From the NCBI GenBank assembly GCA_002695065.1, contig NZNW01000051.1, positions 1 through 43,581 on the forward strand: a stretch of 43,581 nucleotides of DNA. The letters run 5' to 3'. This DNA is from Salinicola sp. (GTDB lineage Bacteria > Pseudomonadota > Gammaproteobacteria > Pseudomonadales > Halomonadaceae). The position numbers and the translations under genes are program-made. The number at the start of each line of letters is the position of its first letter. The first letter of the stretch is position 1. Shown in pieces: positions 28,546-37,130 of this stretch. Under the pieces are notes generated by a model. The model did not search any database, was not told the DNA's origin, and saw nothing but the letters and a program-made list of their open reading frames with translations.

Positions 28546-29292
28546 ATGAAAGTGGTGGCCCTGCACAACCTCAAAGGCGGCGTCGGCAAGAGCTCGGCCG
28601 CCGTCAACCTGGCCCGGGAAGCCAATCGCGACGGCCTGCCGGTTTTGCTGTGGGACCTCGATGCGCAGGGTGCCTCCACCTGGATACTCGGCGGGGAGAA
28701 CGGCATGAGCCGCAAGGTCGGCAAGCTGCTGGCGGGAAAATCCCCGCTGGGCGAGCAGGTCCAGCACACACCGTGGGAGCGTTTCGATCTGTTGCCGGCG
28801 GATATCCGGCTGCGCGATCTCGACCGTATCCTCGAAGACAAGGCCGACGGCGACAAGCACCTCAAGCGGCTGATCGCACCGTTCAGCGAAGAGTATGCGC
28901 TGATGGTCCTGGACTGCCCGCCTGGGCTCTCCACCCTGGCCGACCAGTTGATCCGTGCCGCCGATCGCATCCTGGTGCCGACCATCCCCAGCCCGCTGTC
29001 GGTACAGGCCTTCTCGCGCATGATCGAACATCTCGATCTCAAGAAACGCCAGCGCCAGCGGCTCACGCCCTTCTTCAATCTGGTCGACCGGCGGCGCACG
29101 CTGCACCGCGAGTGGCTCGAGGCGCCGCCGGCTGCCATCGGGGCGCCGATGCAGACCTGGATTCCCTACGCCAGCGACGTCGAGCGCATGAGCCTGGAGT
29201 GCCGTCCGCTGGCCGACCTGGCGCCACGCAGTCGCGCCACCCACGCCTACCGCCGTTTGTGGCAGGAGCTCAAGACGGAACTGGGCGAATAG
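28546..29292 (+). CDS. ParA/MinD-superfamily ATPase without a ParB partner
   Basis: A 248-residue deviant-Walker ATPase. The P-loop KGGVGKS is at residues 10-16 (MKVVALHNLKGGVGKSSAA), the Walker A' Asp is in LLWDLDAQGAST and the Walker B is MVLDCPPGL. No helix-turn-helix N-terminus, no ParB gene and no parS-like repeats are seen nearby. Such orphans can position protein complexes or chemotaxis clusters; the sequence does not say which. A FAN1-type nuclease gene begins 74 bp after the stop in the same direction. Confidence 0.87.
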   Translation: MKVVALHNLKGGVGKSSAAVNLAREANRDGLPVLLWDLDAQGASTWILGGENGMSRKVGKLLAGKSPLGEQVQHTPWERFDLLPADIRLRDLDRILEDKADGDKHLKRLIAPFSEEYALMVLDCPPGLSTLADQLIRAADRILVPTIPSPLSVQAFSRMIEHLDLKKRQRQRLTPFFNLVDRRRTLHREWLEAPPAAIGAPMQTWIPYASDVERMSLECRPLADLAPRSRATHAYRRLWQELKTELGE

Positions 29293-29366
29293 CCACGACA
29301 ACGCTTCGAACGCCTCTCTTGGATCTGTATACTTACCCAGTGTTTTGAGTCTACGCTGGGGACGCC

Positions 29367-31094
29367 ATGGCGCTGCCGACGCTCGAAGATCCGCTCTACT
29401 ATCTCGCCAACTTCCGCCGCGTCCTCGACTGGCTGACGTCGCGCTACGCCGACCTCCTGAGCGTCGACGAGGCCGCTTTCATCGCTGATTTCCAACGTCT
29501 GCCCCAGCCCTCCCAGGCGCTGCTGGTCAGGATGATCATGCGCCGGGGTGTCGATTTTCGGGCCAGCCGCCTCGACTATGCGGAGATTGGCGATACACGG
29601 GCGGCGGCCGAGCCGCTGATCGCGGCCGGCTGGATCGAGGAGGGCGCGCCGCTGTCGCTGGAGGCGCTGTTCGCGCTGACGACCCGGCCGGAGCTCGGTG
29701 CGCAGCTGGGCGGCTGGCTGGCGACATGCGGTCTCTCCCGGGGGGCCGGCAAGGGGGTATGGCTGGCGGCGCTGCAGGCAGAGTCTCCCGAGCCCCGCCC
29801 TCTGGCCGATTGGGCGCCGGGACTCGAGGATCGTCACTACCGGCTGAGCGTCGATGCGATGTGCGAGCGTTTCCGGCTGATGTTCTTCGGCAATCTGCGT
29901 CAGCAGTGGTCGGAGTTCGTGCTGGCGGAGCTCGGCGTCTACCGTTTCGAGACCATCGAGCTGGAGGCAACCTCGCGAGCGTTCTCCCGGCGCCAGGAAC
30001 TGGAGGCCTATCAACACCTGCACCGCTGCCGGGAGCGTTTCGAGGCCGATGAAGCGATGGAGTCGCTGCTGGCCGATATTCCACGCCTGCCGTTTGCCAA
30101 TGAGTGGCTGGAGCGTCGCCGGGGGCGGTTGATCTACAAGCTGGCCTACCGTCTCGAACGCCAGGGCGAGCTCGATCAGGCCCTGACGCTCTATCAAGAC
30201 TGCTCGGCACCGGAGGCGCGGCTCCGCCGGATCCGGGTGCTGGAGGCGCAGCAGGCATTCAGCGATGCGCTGGCCCTGGCCGAGCGGGCGGCAGCCGATC
30301 CCGTCAACGCGGCGGAACGCCAGGCGCTGGAACGGGTGCTGCCCCGGCTTCGTCGCAAGCTCGGCCTGGCGCCGGGGCGTCGGCCGCAAGCAACGCCGCC
30401 GCTGCGTCTGGACCTGGTATTGCCCCGCGCCACCAGCGTCGAGCGGGCGGTGGCCCGGCATCTCTGTCGTGACGAGGCGCCGGTCTGCTATGTCGAGAAC
30501 GCGCTCGTCAATGGTTTGTTCGGGCTGCTCTGCTGGGAAGCGATCTTCGCGCCACTGCCCGGCGCCTTCTTCCATCCGTTCCACTCGGGGCCGGTGGATC
30601 TGTTCGAGGCGGATTTCCAAGTGCGCCGGCGCGACCGGTTCGACAGCTGCCTGGCGGCGCTCGAGACGGGCGACTACGGCGCGATCATCCGTCGACGCTA
30701 TCGCGAGAAGTGGGGGATCCAGTCGCCCTTCGTGTTCTGGGAAGCGCTCGACGAGCACCTGCTGGAGCTTGCCCTGCAGTGCATCCCGGCGCGTCACCTG
30801 CGGCTCTGGTTCGAGCGGCTGCTCGGCGACGTCCGTGCCAACCGTGCCGGAATGCCGGATTTGATCCAGTTCTGGCCGGAGGACGCTGAGCCCTCGCAGG
30901 CGACGCGTTATCGCATGATCGAAGTGAAGGGCCCAGGCGATCGCCTGCAGGACAACCAGAAGCGCTGGCTCGACTTCTGCGCCCGACACGACATGCCGGT
31001 CAGTGTCTGCTACGTCAGTTGGGCCCCCGAAGGCGATGTCGAGGTGGCAGGCCTCGCCGGTCCCGATACGGCCGTTGCCGGGAGCGATTCTTGA
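29367..31094 (+). CDS. FAN1-type VRR-NUC structure-specific nuclease
   Basis: A 575-residue protein ending in a VRR-NUC (PD-(D/E)XK) nuclease domain: P497-D498 in AGMPDLIQFWP, and E519-V-K521 in YRMIEVKGPGDRLQDNQKRWL are the catalytic residues. The N-terminal half includes an SAP-like and helical DNA-binding region (about 1-170) and a TPR-like helical region (about 190-330), the FAN1 plan. FAN1 cleaves 5' flaps and helps repair interstrand cross-links; bacterial members are known in Pseudomonas. No catalytic residue is missing. Its stop overlaps the next gene's start by 4 bases, so both are coupled. The start ATG 29367 has GGGGACGCC just upstream. Confidence 0.92.
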   Translation: MALPTLEDPLYYLANFRRVLDWLTSRYADLLSVDEAAFIADFQRLPQPSQALLVRMIMRRGVDFRASRLDYAEIGDTRAAAEPLIAAGWIEEGAPLSLEALFALTTRPELGAQLGGWLATCGLSRGAGKGVWLAALQAESPEPRPLADWAPGLEDRHYRLSVDAMCERFRLMFFGNLRQQWSEFVLAELGVYRFETIELEATSRAFSRRQELEAYQHLHRCRERFEADEAMESLLADIPRLPFANEWLERRRGRLIYKLAYRLERQGELDQALTLYQDCSAPEARLRRIRVLEAQQAFSDALALAERAAADPVNAAERQALERVLPRLRRKLGLAPGRRPQATPPLRLDLVLPRATSVERAVARHLCRDEAPVCYVENALVNGLFGLLCWEAIFAPLPGAFFHPFHSGPVDLFEADFQVRRRDRFDSCLAALETGDYGAIIRRRYREKWGIQSPFVFWEALDEHLLELALQCIPARHLRLWFERLLGDVRANRAGMPDLIQFWPEDAEPSQATRYRMIEVKGPGDRLQDNQKRWLDFCARHDMPVSVCYVSWAPEGDVEVAGLAGPDTAVAGSDS

Positions 31095-33406
31095 GCTACC
31101 GGATCGCCGTCCGGGCGCTGTGCGAGTTCGCGGCCAAGCGTGGCGATCTCGATCTGCGCTTCACGCCGTCGCCCTCGGCGCAGGAGGGGATCGCCGGCCA
31201 TCAGCTCGTCGCGGCTCGCCGCGGCGAACGTTACGAGCGCGAGATTGCCTTGAGCGGCAGCTATCACCATCTCGACGTGCGCGGACGTGCCGATGGTTAC
31301 GATCCCGATGCCAACCGGCTGGAGGAGATCAAGACGCACCGCGGTGACCTCGCCCGCCAGCCGGCCAACCAGCGGTCGCTGCACTGGGCCCAGGCCAAGG
31401 TCTATGGTCATCTGCTGTGCGCCGAACGCGGGCTGGACCGGCTCACGGTGACGCTGGTCTATTTCGATATCGTCAGCCAGCGCGAAACGCCCCTGGCCGA
31501 GCAGTGCTCCGCCGATGCCCTGCGCGCCGAATTCGAGGCGCACTGTCAGGCATTTCTGGCCTGGGCGCAGCAGGAGCTGGCCCATCGCCGCCGCCGGGAC
31601 AACGCCCTGAAGTCGCTCCGCTTTCCCCATGCCGGTTTCCGCGAAGGCCAGCGTCCGTTGGCCGAATCCGTCTACAAGGCCATCCACACCGGGCGCTGGC
31701 TGATGCTGCAGGCGCCCACCGGTATCGGCAAGACGCTGGGGACGCTGTTTCCGTTGCTCAAGGCGATGCCGGGCGAGCCGCTGGACAAGGTCCTCTTCCT
31801 GACGGCGCGCAATACCGGGCAGCGACTCGCCCTCGAGGCGCTGCAGACGCTGGGCGCAGGAGGCCGTTGCCACCGTGCCGAGTCGCGTGTCTCCGCGCCC
31901 GACGAGACCGGGGCGCTGCCCCTGCGGGTGCTGACGCTGACGGCCCGCGACAAGAGCTGCGAGCACCCCGACAAGGCGTGTCACGGCGACTCCTGCCCGC
32001 TGGCCGCCGGTTTCTACGATCGCCTGCCCGCGGCCCGCGCGGCGGCGGTCGAACGCGGCTGGCTCGATCGTGCCGGCCTGCGGGACACGGCACTCGCCCA
32101 CCACATCTGCCCCTATTACCTCGGCCAGGAGATGGCGCGCTGGGCCGATGTCGTCGTCGGCGACGTCAACTACTGGTTCGATTTTCACGCCATGCTCTAT
32201 GCCTTGAGCCAGCAGCAGCAGTGGCGGGTCGGCGTGCTCGTCGACGAGGCTCACAATCTGGTGGAACGCGGGCGCGGCATGTACAGCGCGACGCTGGACC
32301 ACGGCGCTTTCCGACGCCTGAAGCCTACGTTGCCGGCGCCGCTCAAGCGGCCGTTCTCGCGGGTGGCCGCCATCTGGCAGGCGCTGGCGGACGAGAGCGA
32401 AGCGGACTATCGGGTCATCGAGACACTGCCCGGCAAGCTGATCGGGGCGCTGCAGCAAGCGGTCTCTCAGGTCGTCGAGTATCAGAGCGAGCAGCCGATC
32501 GCGCTCGACGGCGAACTGCAGCGATTCGCCTTCGACGCCCAGCACTTCTGCCGCGTCGCCGATGTCTTCGGCGAGCATTCGATCTGTGACGTGACCCGCC
32601 AGGCGCCCCGCGGACGCCAGCGCCGTGCAGGGGCGCAGGTGACGTTGCGCAACGTGGTGCCGGCGCCGTTCCTGGCGCCACGATTCGCCGCGGCGCATGG
32701 CGGCGCGCTATTTTCCGCCACGCTGACCCCGGAAGCCTACTATCGCGATCTGCTCGGCGTGGCACCGGACGCGCCTTGGCTATCGCTGGATTCGCCGTTC
32801 CACGACTCGCAGCTGGCGGTACACGTTGCCGCATCGCTGTCGACGCGCTATGCCGATCGTGAGGCCTCGCTCACTCCGCTGGCGGACCGGGTCGCCGCCC
32901 AGTTCCGGGCGCGGCGCGGCAACTACCTGGCGTTCTTCTCGAGCTTCGCCTATCTCGAAAGGGTCGCCGATCGTCTGGCCGAGCGCCATCCCGACGTGCC
33001 GTCATGGCGGCAGGCCTCACGCATGGATGATGCCGCCCGGGAGGCATTCCTGGCCCGGTTCGATGCGAGCGGGGAGGGGGTAGGCTTTGCCGTCCTGGGC
33101 GGGATCTTCGGCGAAGGCATCGATCTCCCCGGCGATCGCCTGATCGGGGCCTTCGTCGCGACGCTGGGATTGCCGCAGGTCAACCCCGTCAACGAGCAGA
33201 TGCGCGTCAGGCTGCAGGCGCTCTACGGTCGTGGCTACGATTACGCCTATTTTTTCCCGGGCATGCAGAAAGTGGTGCAAGCCGCCGGGCGCGTGATTCG
33301 CTCGCCGCAGGACGAGGGCGTGATCCACCTGCTCGACGATCGCTTCGGCCGGCGCGAGGCCCGGGCGCTGCTGCCGGACTGGTGGCCAACCGCCAGTCTC
33401 GACTAA
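31091..33406 (+). CDS. Cas4-like nuclease fused to an XPD/DinG-type iron-sulfur helicase
   Basis: A 771-residue protein. Residues about 1-190 resemble RecB/Cas4-type PD-(D/E)XK nucleases, with D68 (RADGYDP) and E79-I-K81 (EEIKTHRGD). A superfamily-2 helicase follows: Walker A APTGIGKT at 208-215, four cysteines C290, C297, C302 and C340 between Walker A and DEAH as in iron-sulfur XPD/DinG helicases, and the DEAH box (VLVDEAHN) at 385-388. The C-terminus carries helicase motifs IV-VI (QAAGRVIRSPQDEGV). Start TTG 31091 lies in the FAN1 stop (TTGA) with GGGAGCG six bases upstream; the frame is open further up but the extra residues are Arg-rich. Together with FAN1 it probably processes cross-linked or branched DNA. 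The closest known proteins are uncharacterised 'ATP-dependent DNA helicases'. Confidence 0.9.
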   Translation: MSYRIAVRALCEFAAKRGDLDLRFTPSPSAQEGIAGHQLVAARRGERYEREIALSGSYHHLDVRGRADGYDPDANRLEEIKTHRGDLARQPANQRSLHWAQAKVYGHLLCAERGLDRLTVTLVYFDIVSQRETPLAEQCSADALRAEFEAHCQAFLAWAQQELAHRRRRDNALKSLRFPHAGFREGQRPLAESVYKAIHTGRWLMLQAPTGIGKTLGTLFPLLKAMPGEPLDKVLFLTARNTGQRLALEALQTLGAGGRCHRAESRVSAPDETGALPLRVLTLTARDKSCEHPDKACHGDSCPLAAGFYDRLPAARAAAVERGWLDRAGLRDTALAHHICPYYLGQEMARWADVVVGDVNYWFDFHAMLYALSQQQQWRVGVLVDEAHNLVERGRGMYSATLDHGAFRRLKPTLPAPLKRPFSRVAAIWQALADESEADYRVIETLPGKLIGALQQAVSQVVEYQSEQPIALDGELQRFAFDAQHFCRVADVFGEHSICDVTRQAPRGRQRRAGAQVTLRNVVPAPFLAPRFAAAHGGALFSATLTPEAYYRDLLGVAPDAPWLSLDSPFHDSQLAVHVAASLSTRYADREASLTPLADRVAAQFRARRGNYLAFFSSFAYLERVADRLAERHPDVPSWRQASRMDDAAREAFLARFDASGEGVGFAVLGGIFGEGIDLPGDRLIGAFVATLGLPQVNPVNEQMRVRLQALYGRGYDYAYFFPGMQKVVQAAGRVIRSPQDEGVIHLLDDRFGRREARALLPDWWPTASLD

Positions 33407-33837
33407 TCGTCGGAGCGAGAGGGCTGCACCGCGGTACACTTGATTTCGACCAGCAGCCCGGGAAGGGCCAGGTCGACGACACCGATGACGGTCCAGGCAC
33501 AGGTACCCTTGGGGAATACCGCGTCCTTGACCTCTCGGAACGTCTCCATGTGGCGATGCAGGTCCACGTGGTAGGTCGTCATATCGACGACGTCATCGAA
33601 CGTGCAACCGCCCGCGGCAAGGACACTGCGCAGGTTTTCCCAGCAGGCTCGAAACTGGTCTGCTGGATCCGGTATCACCTCCAGCGCCTGCGTTCGGCCG
33701 ACTTGCCCCGCGCAGTAAAGGGTGCGACCGACACGTATGGCTGGCGCGTAGCCTGCACGCTCGGCCAGTCGTTCCATCCCCGGGGGGATAATGATCTCCC
33801 GCTCGGATTCCGGGTCGAGTTCAGGCAACTCATTCAT
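33403..33837 (-). CDS. RidA/YjgF-family protein
   Basis: A 144-residue protein of the YjgF/YER057c/UK114 family, which hydrolyses reactive imine/enamine intermediates in some members. IIIPPGMERLAERAGYAPAIRVGRTLYCAGQVGRTQALEVIPDPADQFRACWENLRSVLAAGGCTFDDVVDMTTYHVDLHRHMETFREVKDAVFP shows the fold, but the usual active-site Arg in the last strand context is not obvious, so the catalytic role is unsure. Its start overlaps the kinase stop by 8 bases, and its stop overlaps the helicase stop tail-to-tail (33403-33406). The frame continues upstream but those residues are Arg/Pro-rich and not part of the family. Confidence 0.85.
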   Translation of the reverse strand: MNELPELDPESEREIIIPPGMERLAERAGYAPAIRVGRTLYCAGQVGRTQALEVIPDPADQFRACWENLRSVLAAGGCTFDDVVDMTTYHVDLHRHMETFREVKDAVFPKGTCAWTVIGVVDLALPGLLVEIKCTAVQPSRSDD

Positions 33838-35479
33838 TGGCCAGCGCCTCGAACACTCTTGCCACGGCCTCGGCGCCAGGGTCGACGACGCCCTCGAGCG
33901 CGCTCTCCGGCACGTAGGCAGAGCGACCGGCGTTGGCGCGGACGAGGCGGGCGGTGGCCTGGGCGCCATCGCGCGCAGCCTGGGCTGCCTGGGCCAGCGA
34001 TTCACCCCGCCGCAGCGATTCGATGGCGGGCACCAGTGCGTCGAGCATGGTGCGGTCGCCGGGCCTGGCGCCGCCGTAGGCCTGCATCTTCTCGACGCCG
34101 GCGGCCAGCGCTTCCTGCAGATCGCCGCGCTGGTCCAGCGTGGCTGCCGCCGCGGTGAACAGGATCGACAGCAGTACGCCGCTGGAGCCGCCCATGTCGC
34201 GCGCCAGCAGCTGGCCGATGCCGGCGAACATCAATGGCGGGGCTTCGGTGTTGAGGCGGCTGGCCGACAGCGCCCTGGCGATCGACTCGGCGCCGCTCTC
34301 CACGCTGGCGCCGGCGTCGCCGTCGCCACTTTTTGCGTCGAGGGCGTCGAGTTCCTGGCGCGATTGGCGCAGGGTCTCGATGACCTGCTGGAGAAGGGCG
34401 GAAGTGCCGGGATCCTGCGGGGCGCCGTCGGCCAGGGCCTCATGCTCCTGTCGGGTCTCCGGCGAAAAGCGGGCGGGCGCCTGGACGGCGTGCAACCCGG
34501 GCCAGGCCGGCGCCGTGGTCGGGGCCGACAGCGCCTCGACGACATCGTCGTCGGCCGGCAGCAGCGTGAGCGAGAAGCCGTGCATGTCCAGCGAGGTCAT
34601 CAGCGGGGCCGGGCCGATCAGGTGGGCTACCTGATCGACGCCCAGTTGGCGCAGCAGGCTGGCGGCCAGCACCCCCATCTCCTGGGTGGAACAGCTGCCC
34701 AGGTCGTTGAGCATCGCGATCCAGGGCCCGGAGAGCTTGCGGTCGGAGAGCGCCTCGCACAGCGGTTCGAGCACCAGGCGCATCGCGTCGTCGGCATTTT
34801 GCGGATCGACCTCCCGCGTACCGGTCTCGTTGTGAATCCCCAGGCCCAGTTCCGGCGAGCGCTCGGCGGCCGCCTGGCCCGGCTGGGCCGCGGCGCTGAG
34901 CGCCATGCCCAATGACCCCGTGCGCCGGCACAGCGCCTCGGCGCGCTCGCGGATGGTCTCCAGCGGCAGTTCCCGGCTCGCCAGATGACCGCTCAGCTTG
35001 TGCACCAGCACGGTGCCGGCGATGCCTCGCGGTTGCGGGGCATTGTCGATGGCGACATCGTCGGCGACGATGACCATGGCGACGTCCAGTCCTTCGCCTC
35101 GGGCACGCTCGGCGGCGAGGCCGAAGTTGAGGCGATCGCCGGTGTAGTTCTTGACCACCAGCAGGCAGCCGGCCGCGCCGCAGACTTCGCGAATGGCAGC
35201 GAGTACCGCCTCGACACTGGGCGAGGCGAACAGGCTGCCGGAGATCGCCCCGGTCAACATGCCCTCGCCGATATAACCGGCGTGCGCCGGCTCGTGACCG
35301 GCGCCACCGCCGGACAGTATCGCCACCTGGCGCTGGCCTTGGTCCGCCTTGTCCCAATTGCGGCGGATCAGGATTCGCAGGCCGCTCTTCGGCTCGGCGA
35401 CACGTACCTGGGCGGTCACTGCCGTTGCCCGTAAAGTCTCGTCGACGACGTCGCCCGGGGCGTTGTAGAAACGGTCCAT
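33830..35479 (-). CDS. Two-domain (DhaK-DhaL) dihydroxyacetone-type kinase
   Basis: A 549-residue ATP-dependent ketose kinase with both domains in one chain. DhaK (about 1-335) holds the ketone: VAILSGGGAGHEPAHAGYIGEGML, NYTGDRLNFG and His216 in GLGIHNETGT, which should form the covalent hemiaminal with substrate. Family members usually read GIHGEPG here. DhaL (about 365-549) binds ATP: DAKSGDGDAGAS, RDMGGSSGVLLS, GARPGDRTMLDAL and DPGAEAVA. Such kinases phosphorylate dihydroxyacetone or, in some cases, C4 ketoses such as erythrulose. No PTS DhaM or glycerol dehydrogenase gene is near. It overlaps the RidA gene, and lies 34 bp downstream of the NADH dehydrogenase. Confidence 0.9.
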   Translation of the reverse strand: MDRFYNAPGDVVDETLRATAVTAQVRVAEPKSGLRILIRRNWDKADQGQRQVAILSGGGAGHEPAHAGYIGEGMLTGAISGSLFASPSVEAVLAAIREVCGAAGCLLVVKNYTGDRLNFGLAAERARGEGLDVAMVIVADDVAIDNAPQPRGIAGTVLVHKLSGHLASRELPLETIRERAEALCRRTGSLGMALSAAAQPGQAAAERSPELGLGIHNETGTREVDPQNADDAMRLVLEPLCEALSDRKLSGPWIAMLNDLGSCSTQEMGVLAASLLRQLGVDQVAHLIGPAPLMTSLDMHGFSLTLLPADDDVVEALSAPTTAPAWPGLHAVQAPARFSPETRQEHEALADGAPQDPGTSALLQQVIETLRQSRQELDALDAKSGDGDAGASVESGAESIARALSASRLNTEAPPLMFAGIGQLLARDMGGSSGVLLSILFTAAAATLDQRGDLQEALAAGVEKMQAYGGARPGDRTMLDALVPAIESLRRGESLAQAAQAARDGAQATARLVRANAGRSAYVPESALEGVVDPGAEAVARVFEALANE

Positions 35480-35513
35480 GGTGTCTCTCCGCTGACGTTT
35501 CGGGGTCGATGCT

Positions 35514-36812
35514 TCAGTGCAATTTCATCTTCGGCCTGATGTAGCGGTTGAGGCCATCGACGATGACCGTCATGCCGGTCTTGAAGATGCCGTGAATCGC
35601 CATCTGGTGCATCCGGTAGAGAGAAGCGTAGAACAGTTTGGCCAGCCGGCCTTCGATGAACAGGCTGCGCGCCGAGGCGCCACGCATGAGGCTGCCGACC
35701 GCCTCGAAGTGCGCCAGCGAGATCAGCGAGCCCCGGTCGCGGTAGATGAACGGCTTGAGCGGCTTGCCGTCCATGGCCGCACGCAGATTGTGGTAGCAGT
35801 GGGTCGCCTGCTGATGAGCGGCCTGGGCCCGGGGCGGCACTCGCTTGTCGTCGGGCTGCGGGCAGGAGGCGCAGTCGCCGAAGGCGAAGATACGCTCGTC
35901 GTCGAGACTCTGCAGGGTCTCGTGGACCTTGATCTGGTGGTTGCGCTCGGTGGCGAGTCCCAGTTGCGACAGGAATTCCGGCGCGCGAATGCCGGCCGCC
36001 CAGACGCTGAGGTCCGTCTCCAGCGGCTCGCCGTCGGCGGTGATGAAGCCGTTGGCGTTGGCTTCGGTGACCCGGGTGTCGACATGGATCTTGACGCCGA
36101 GTCGCTCCAGCTCGCCATGCACCGCACGGCTGATCCGCTCGGGCAGGGCCGGCAGGATACGCGGTGCCGCCTCGATCAGATGGACCTCGAGTTTGCCGCT
36201 GTCCAGCGCCGTGAACCCGTAGCTGTGCAGCATCCGGGAGGCGCCGAAGAGTTCGGCGGCGAGCTCGACGCCGGTAGCGCCCGCGCCAACCAGGCCGACG
36301 GTCAGCTTGGGGTGTGTCCGCCGCTCCGGATCGCTGTAGCGCAGGAAGGTGTTGAGCATGTTGCGGCGAAAACTCTCCGCCTGCTGCGGGCTGTCGATGA
36401 AGTGGCAGTGCCTGGACACACCGGGCGTGCCGAAATCGTTGGAGACGCTGCCGACGGACAGCACCAGGTAGTCGTACTCGAGCTCACGGGCCGGTAGCAC
36501 GACGGCGTCGTCCTGGTCGTGGATCGGCTCCAGCGTCAGGGTGCGGTTGTCGCGATCGATGGCGCTCAGCGTACCCCGCTGGAACCGGTAGCCGTGACTC
36601 TTGGAGTGGCCCTGGTAGGAGACCTCGTCGAGCCCGGAGTCGAGGGTGCCGGTGGCGATCTCGTGCAGCAGGGGCTTCCAGATGTGAGTGGGGTTGCGGT
36701 CTACGAGGACGATGTCGGCACGCTGGGACTTGCCGAGCTTGCGACCCAGGCGGGTTGCCAGCTCGAGTCCGCCCGCGCCGCCACCGACCACGACGATGCG
36801 TGGTGTGGTCAT
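35514..36812 (-). CDS. ndh: Type II NADH dehydrogenase (NDH-2)
   Basis: A 432-residue FAD enzyme that passes electrons from NADH to quinone without pumping protons. Two dinucleotide folds are seen: FAD at VVVGGGAGGLELATRLG and NADH at VGLVGAGATGVELAAELFG. Family blocks RNPTHIWKPLLHEIATGTLD, YDYLVLSVGSVSNDFGTPGV, VWAAGIRAPEFL, FAFGDCASCPQPDDKRVPPRAQAAHQQA and the C-terminal amphipathic membrane-anchoring region (FYASLYRMHQMAIHG) are present. Length is normal. It is the first gene of the minus-strand group with the kinase and RidA; shared transcription is possible. Confidence 0.94.
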   Translation of the reverse strand: MTTPRIVVVGGGAGGLELATRLGRKLGKSQRADIVLVDRNPTHIWKPLLHEIATGTLDSGLDEVSYQGHSKSHGYRFQRGTLSAIDRDNRTLTLEPIHDQDDAVVLPARELEYDYLVLSVGSVSNDFGTPGVSRHCHFIDSPQQAESFRRNMLNTFLRYSDPERRTHPKLTVGLVGAGATGVELAAELFGASRMLHSYGFTALDSGKLEVHLIEAAPRILPALPERISRAVHGELERLGVKIHVDTRVTEANANGFITADGEPLETDLSVWAAGIRAPEFLSQLGLATERNHQIKVHETLQSLDDERIFAFGDCASCPQPDDKRVPPRAQAAHQQATHCYHNLRAAMDGKPLKPFIYRDRGSLISLAHFEAVGSLMRGASARSLFIEGRLAKLFYASLYRMHQMAIHGIFKTGMTVIVDGLNRYIRPKMKLH

Positions 36813-36907
36813 GGGGAAACTCCAATCGAGAAATCAGAAAAATGAGAAGGGTACAGCCGGGGAAATCGGGACCGTCGGTCCGGGCGTATCGCGGGGGCTC
36901 GGGGAGG

Positions 36908-37060
36908 ATGGCTGGTGACAGGCAGGCACACCGAGAGCCGAGTGATGACGACATCGGATTGCGAGACTGCACGTTCACGGAAATGAGCACCGTCGATGCG
37001 ACGAAAGATGTGTCCGAGGATACGCCGATCATCGACACTTGGCATCCGTGGGTTGCGTAA
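36908..37060 (+). CDS. Doubtful small acidic ORF in the ndh/gph gap
   Basis: The 318 bp between ndh and gph (36813-37130) hold one frame worth noting: ATG 36908 to TAA 37058-37060, 50 residues, acidic, ending DTPIIDTWHPWVA. A purine-rich GGGGAGG directly abuts the ATG (too close for an ideal site), and a second in-frame ATG at 36983 is possible. I recognise no family. It may be a random frame. Apart from a CTTAC/GTAAG inverted pair after its stop, I see nothing else in this gap; the ndh and gph promoters should be here but no clear boxes were found. Confidence 0.22.
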   Translation: MAGDRQAHREPSDDDIGLRDCTFTEMSTVDATKDVSEDTPIIDTWHPWVA

Positions 37061-37130
37061 ACTTACGCCGTTTTGGGTAAGCTGCTGCGCGGTGTGTCGT
37101 CTTTTCAACCTTTCACGCGAGGATTCCCTC

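Noticed and set aside
28546-29292. Chromosome partition locus (parAB)
   Set aside because: No parB, no parS-like sites and no gidAB neighbours; this is an orphan ParA.
29247-30989. A 580-codon minus-strand frame opposite the FAN1-type gene
   Set aside because: Antisense shadow; composition is Arg/Gln/Pro/Leu-rich and the sense strand has catalytic residues in the right order.
31010-32698. A 562-codon minus-strand frame opposite the helicase gene
   Set aside because: Antisense shadow of a gene with clear Walker A, DEAH and iron-sulfur motifs.
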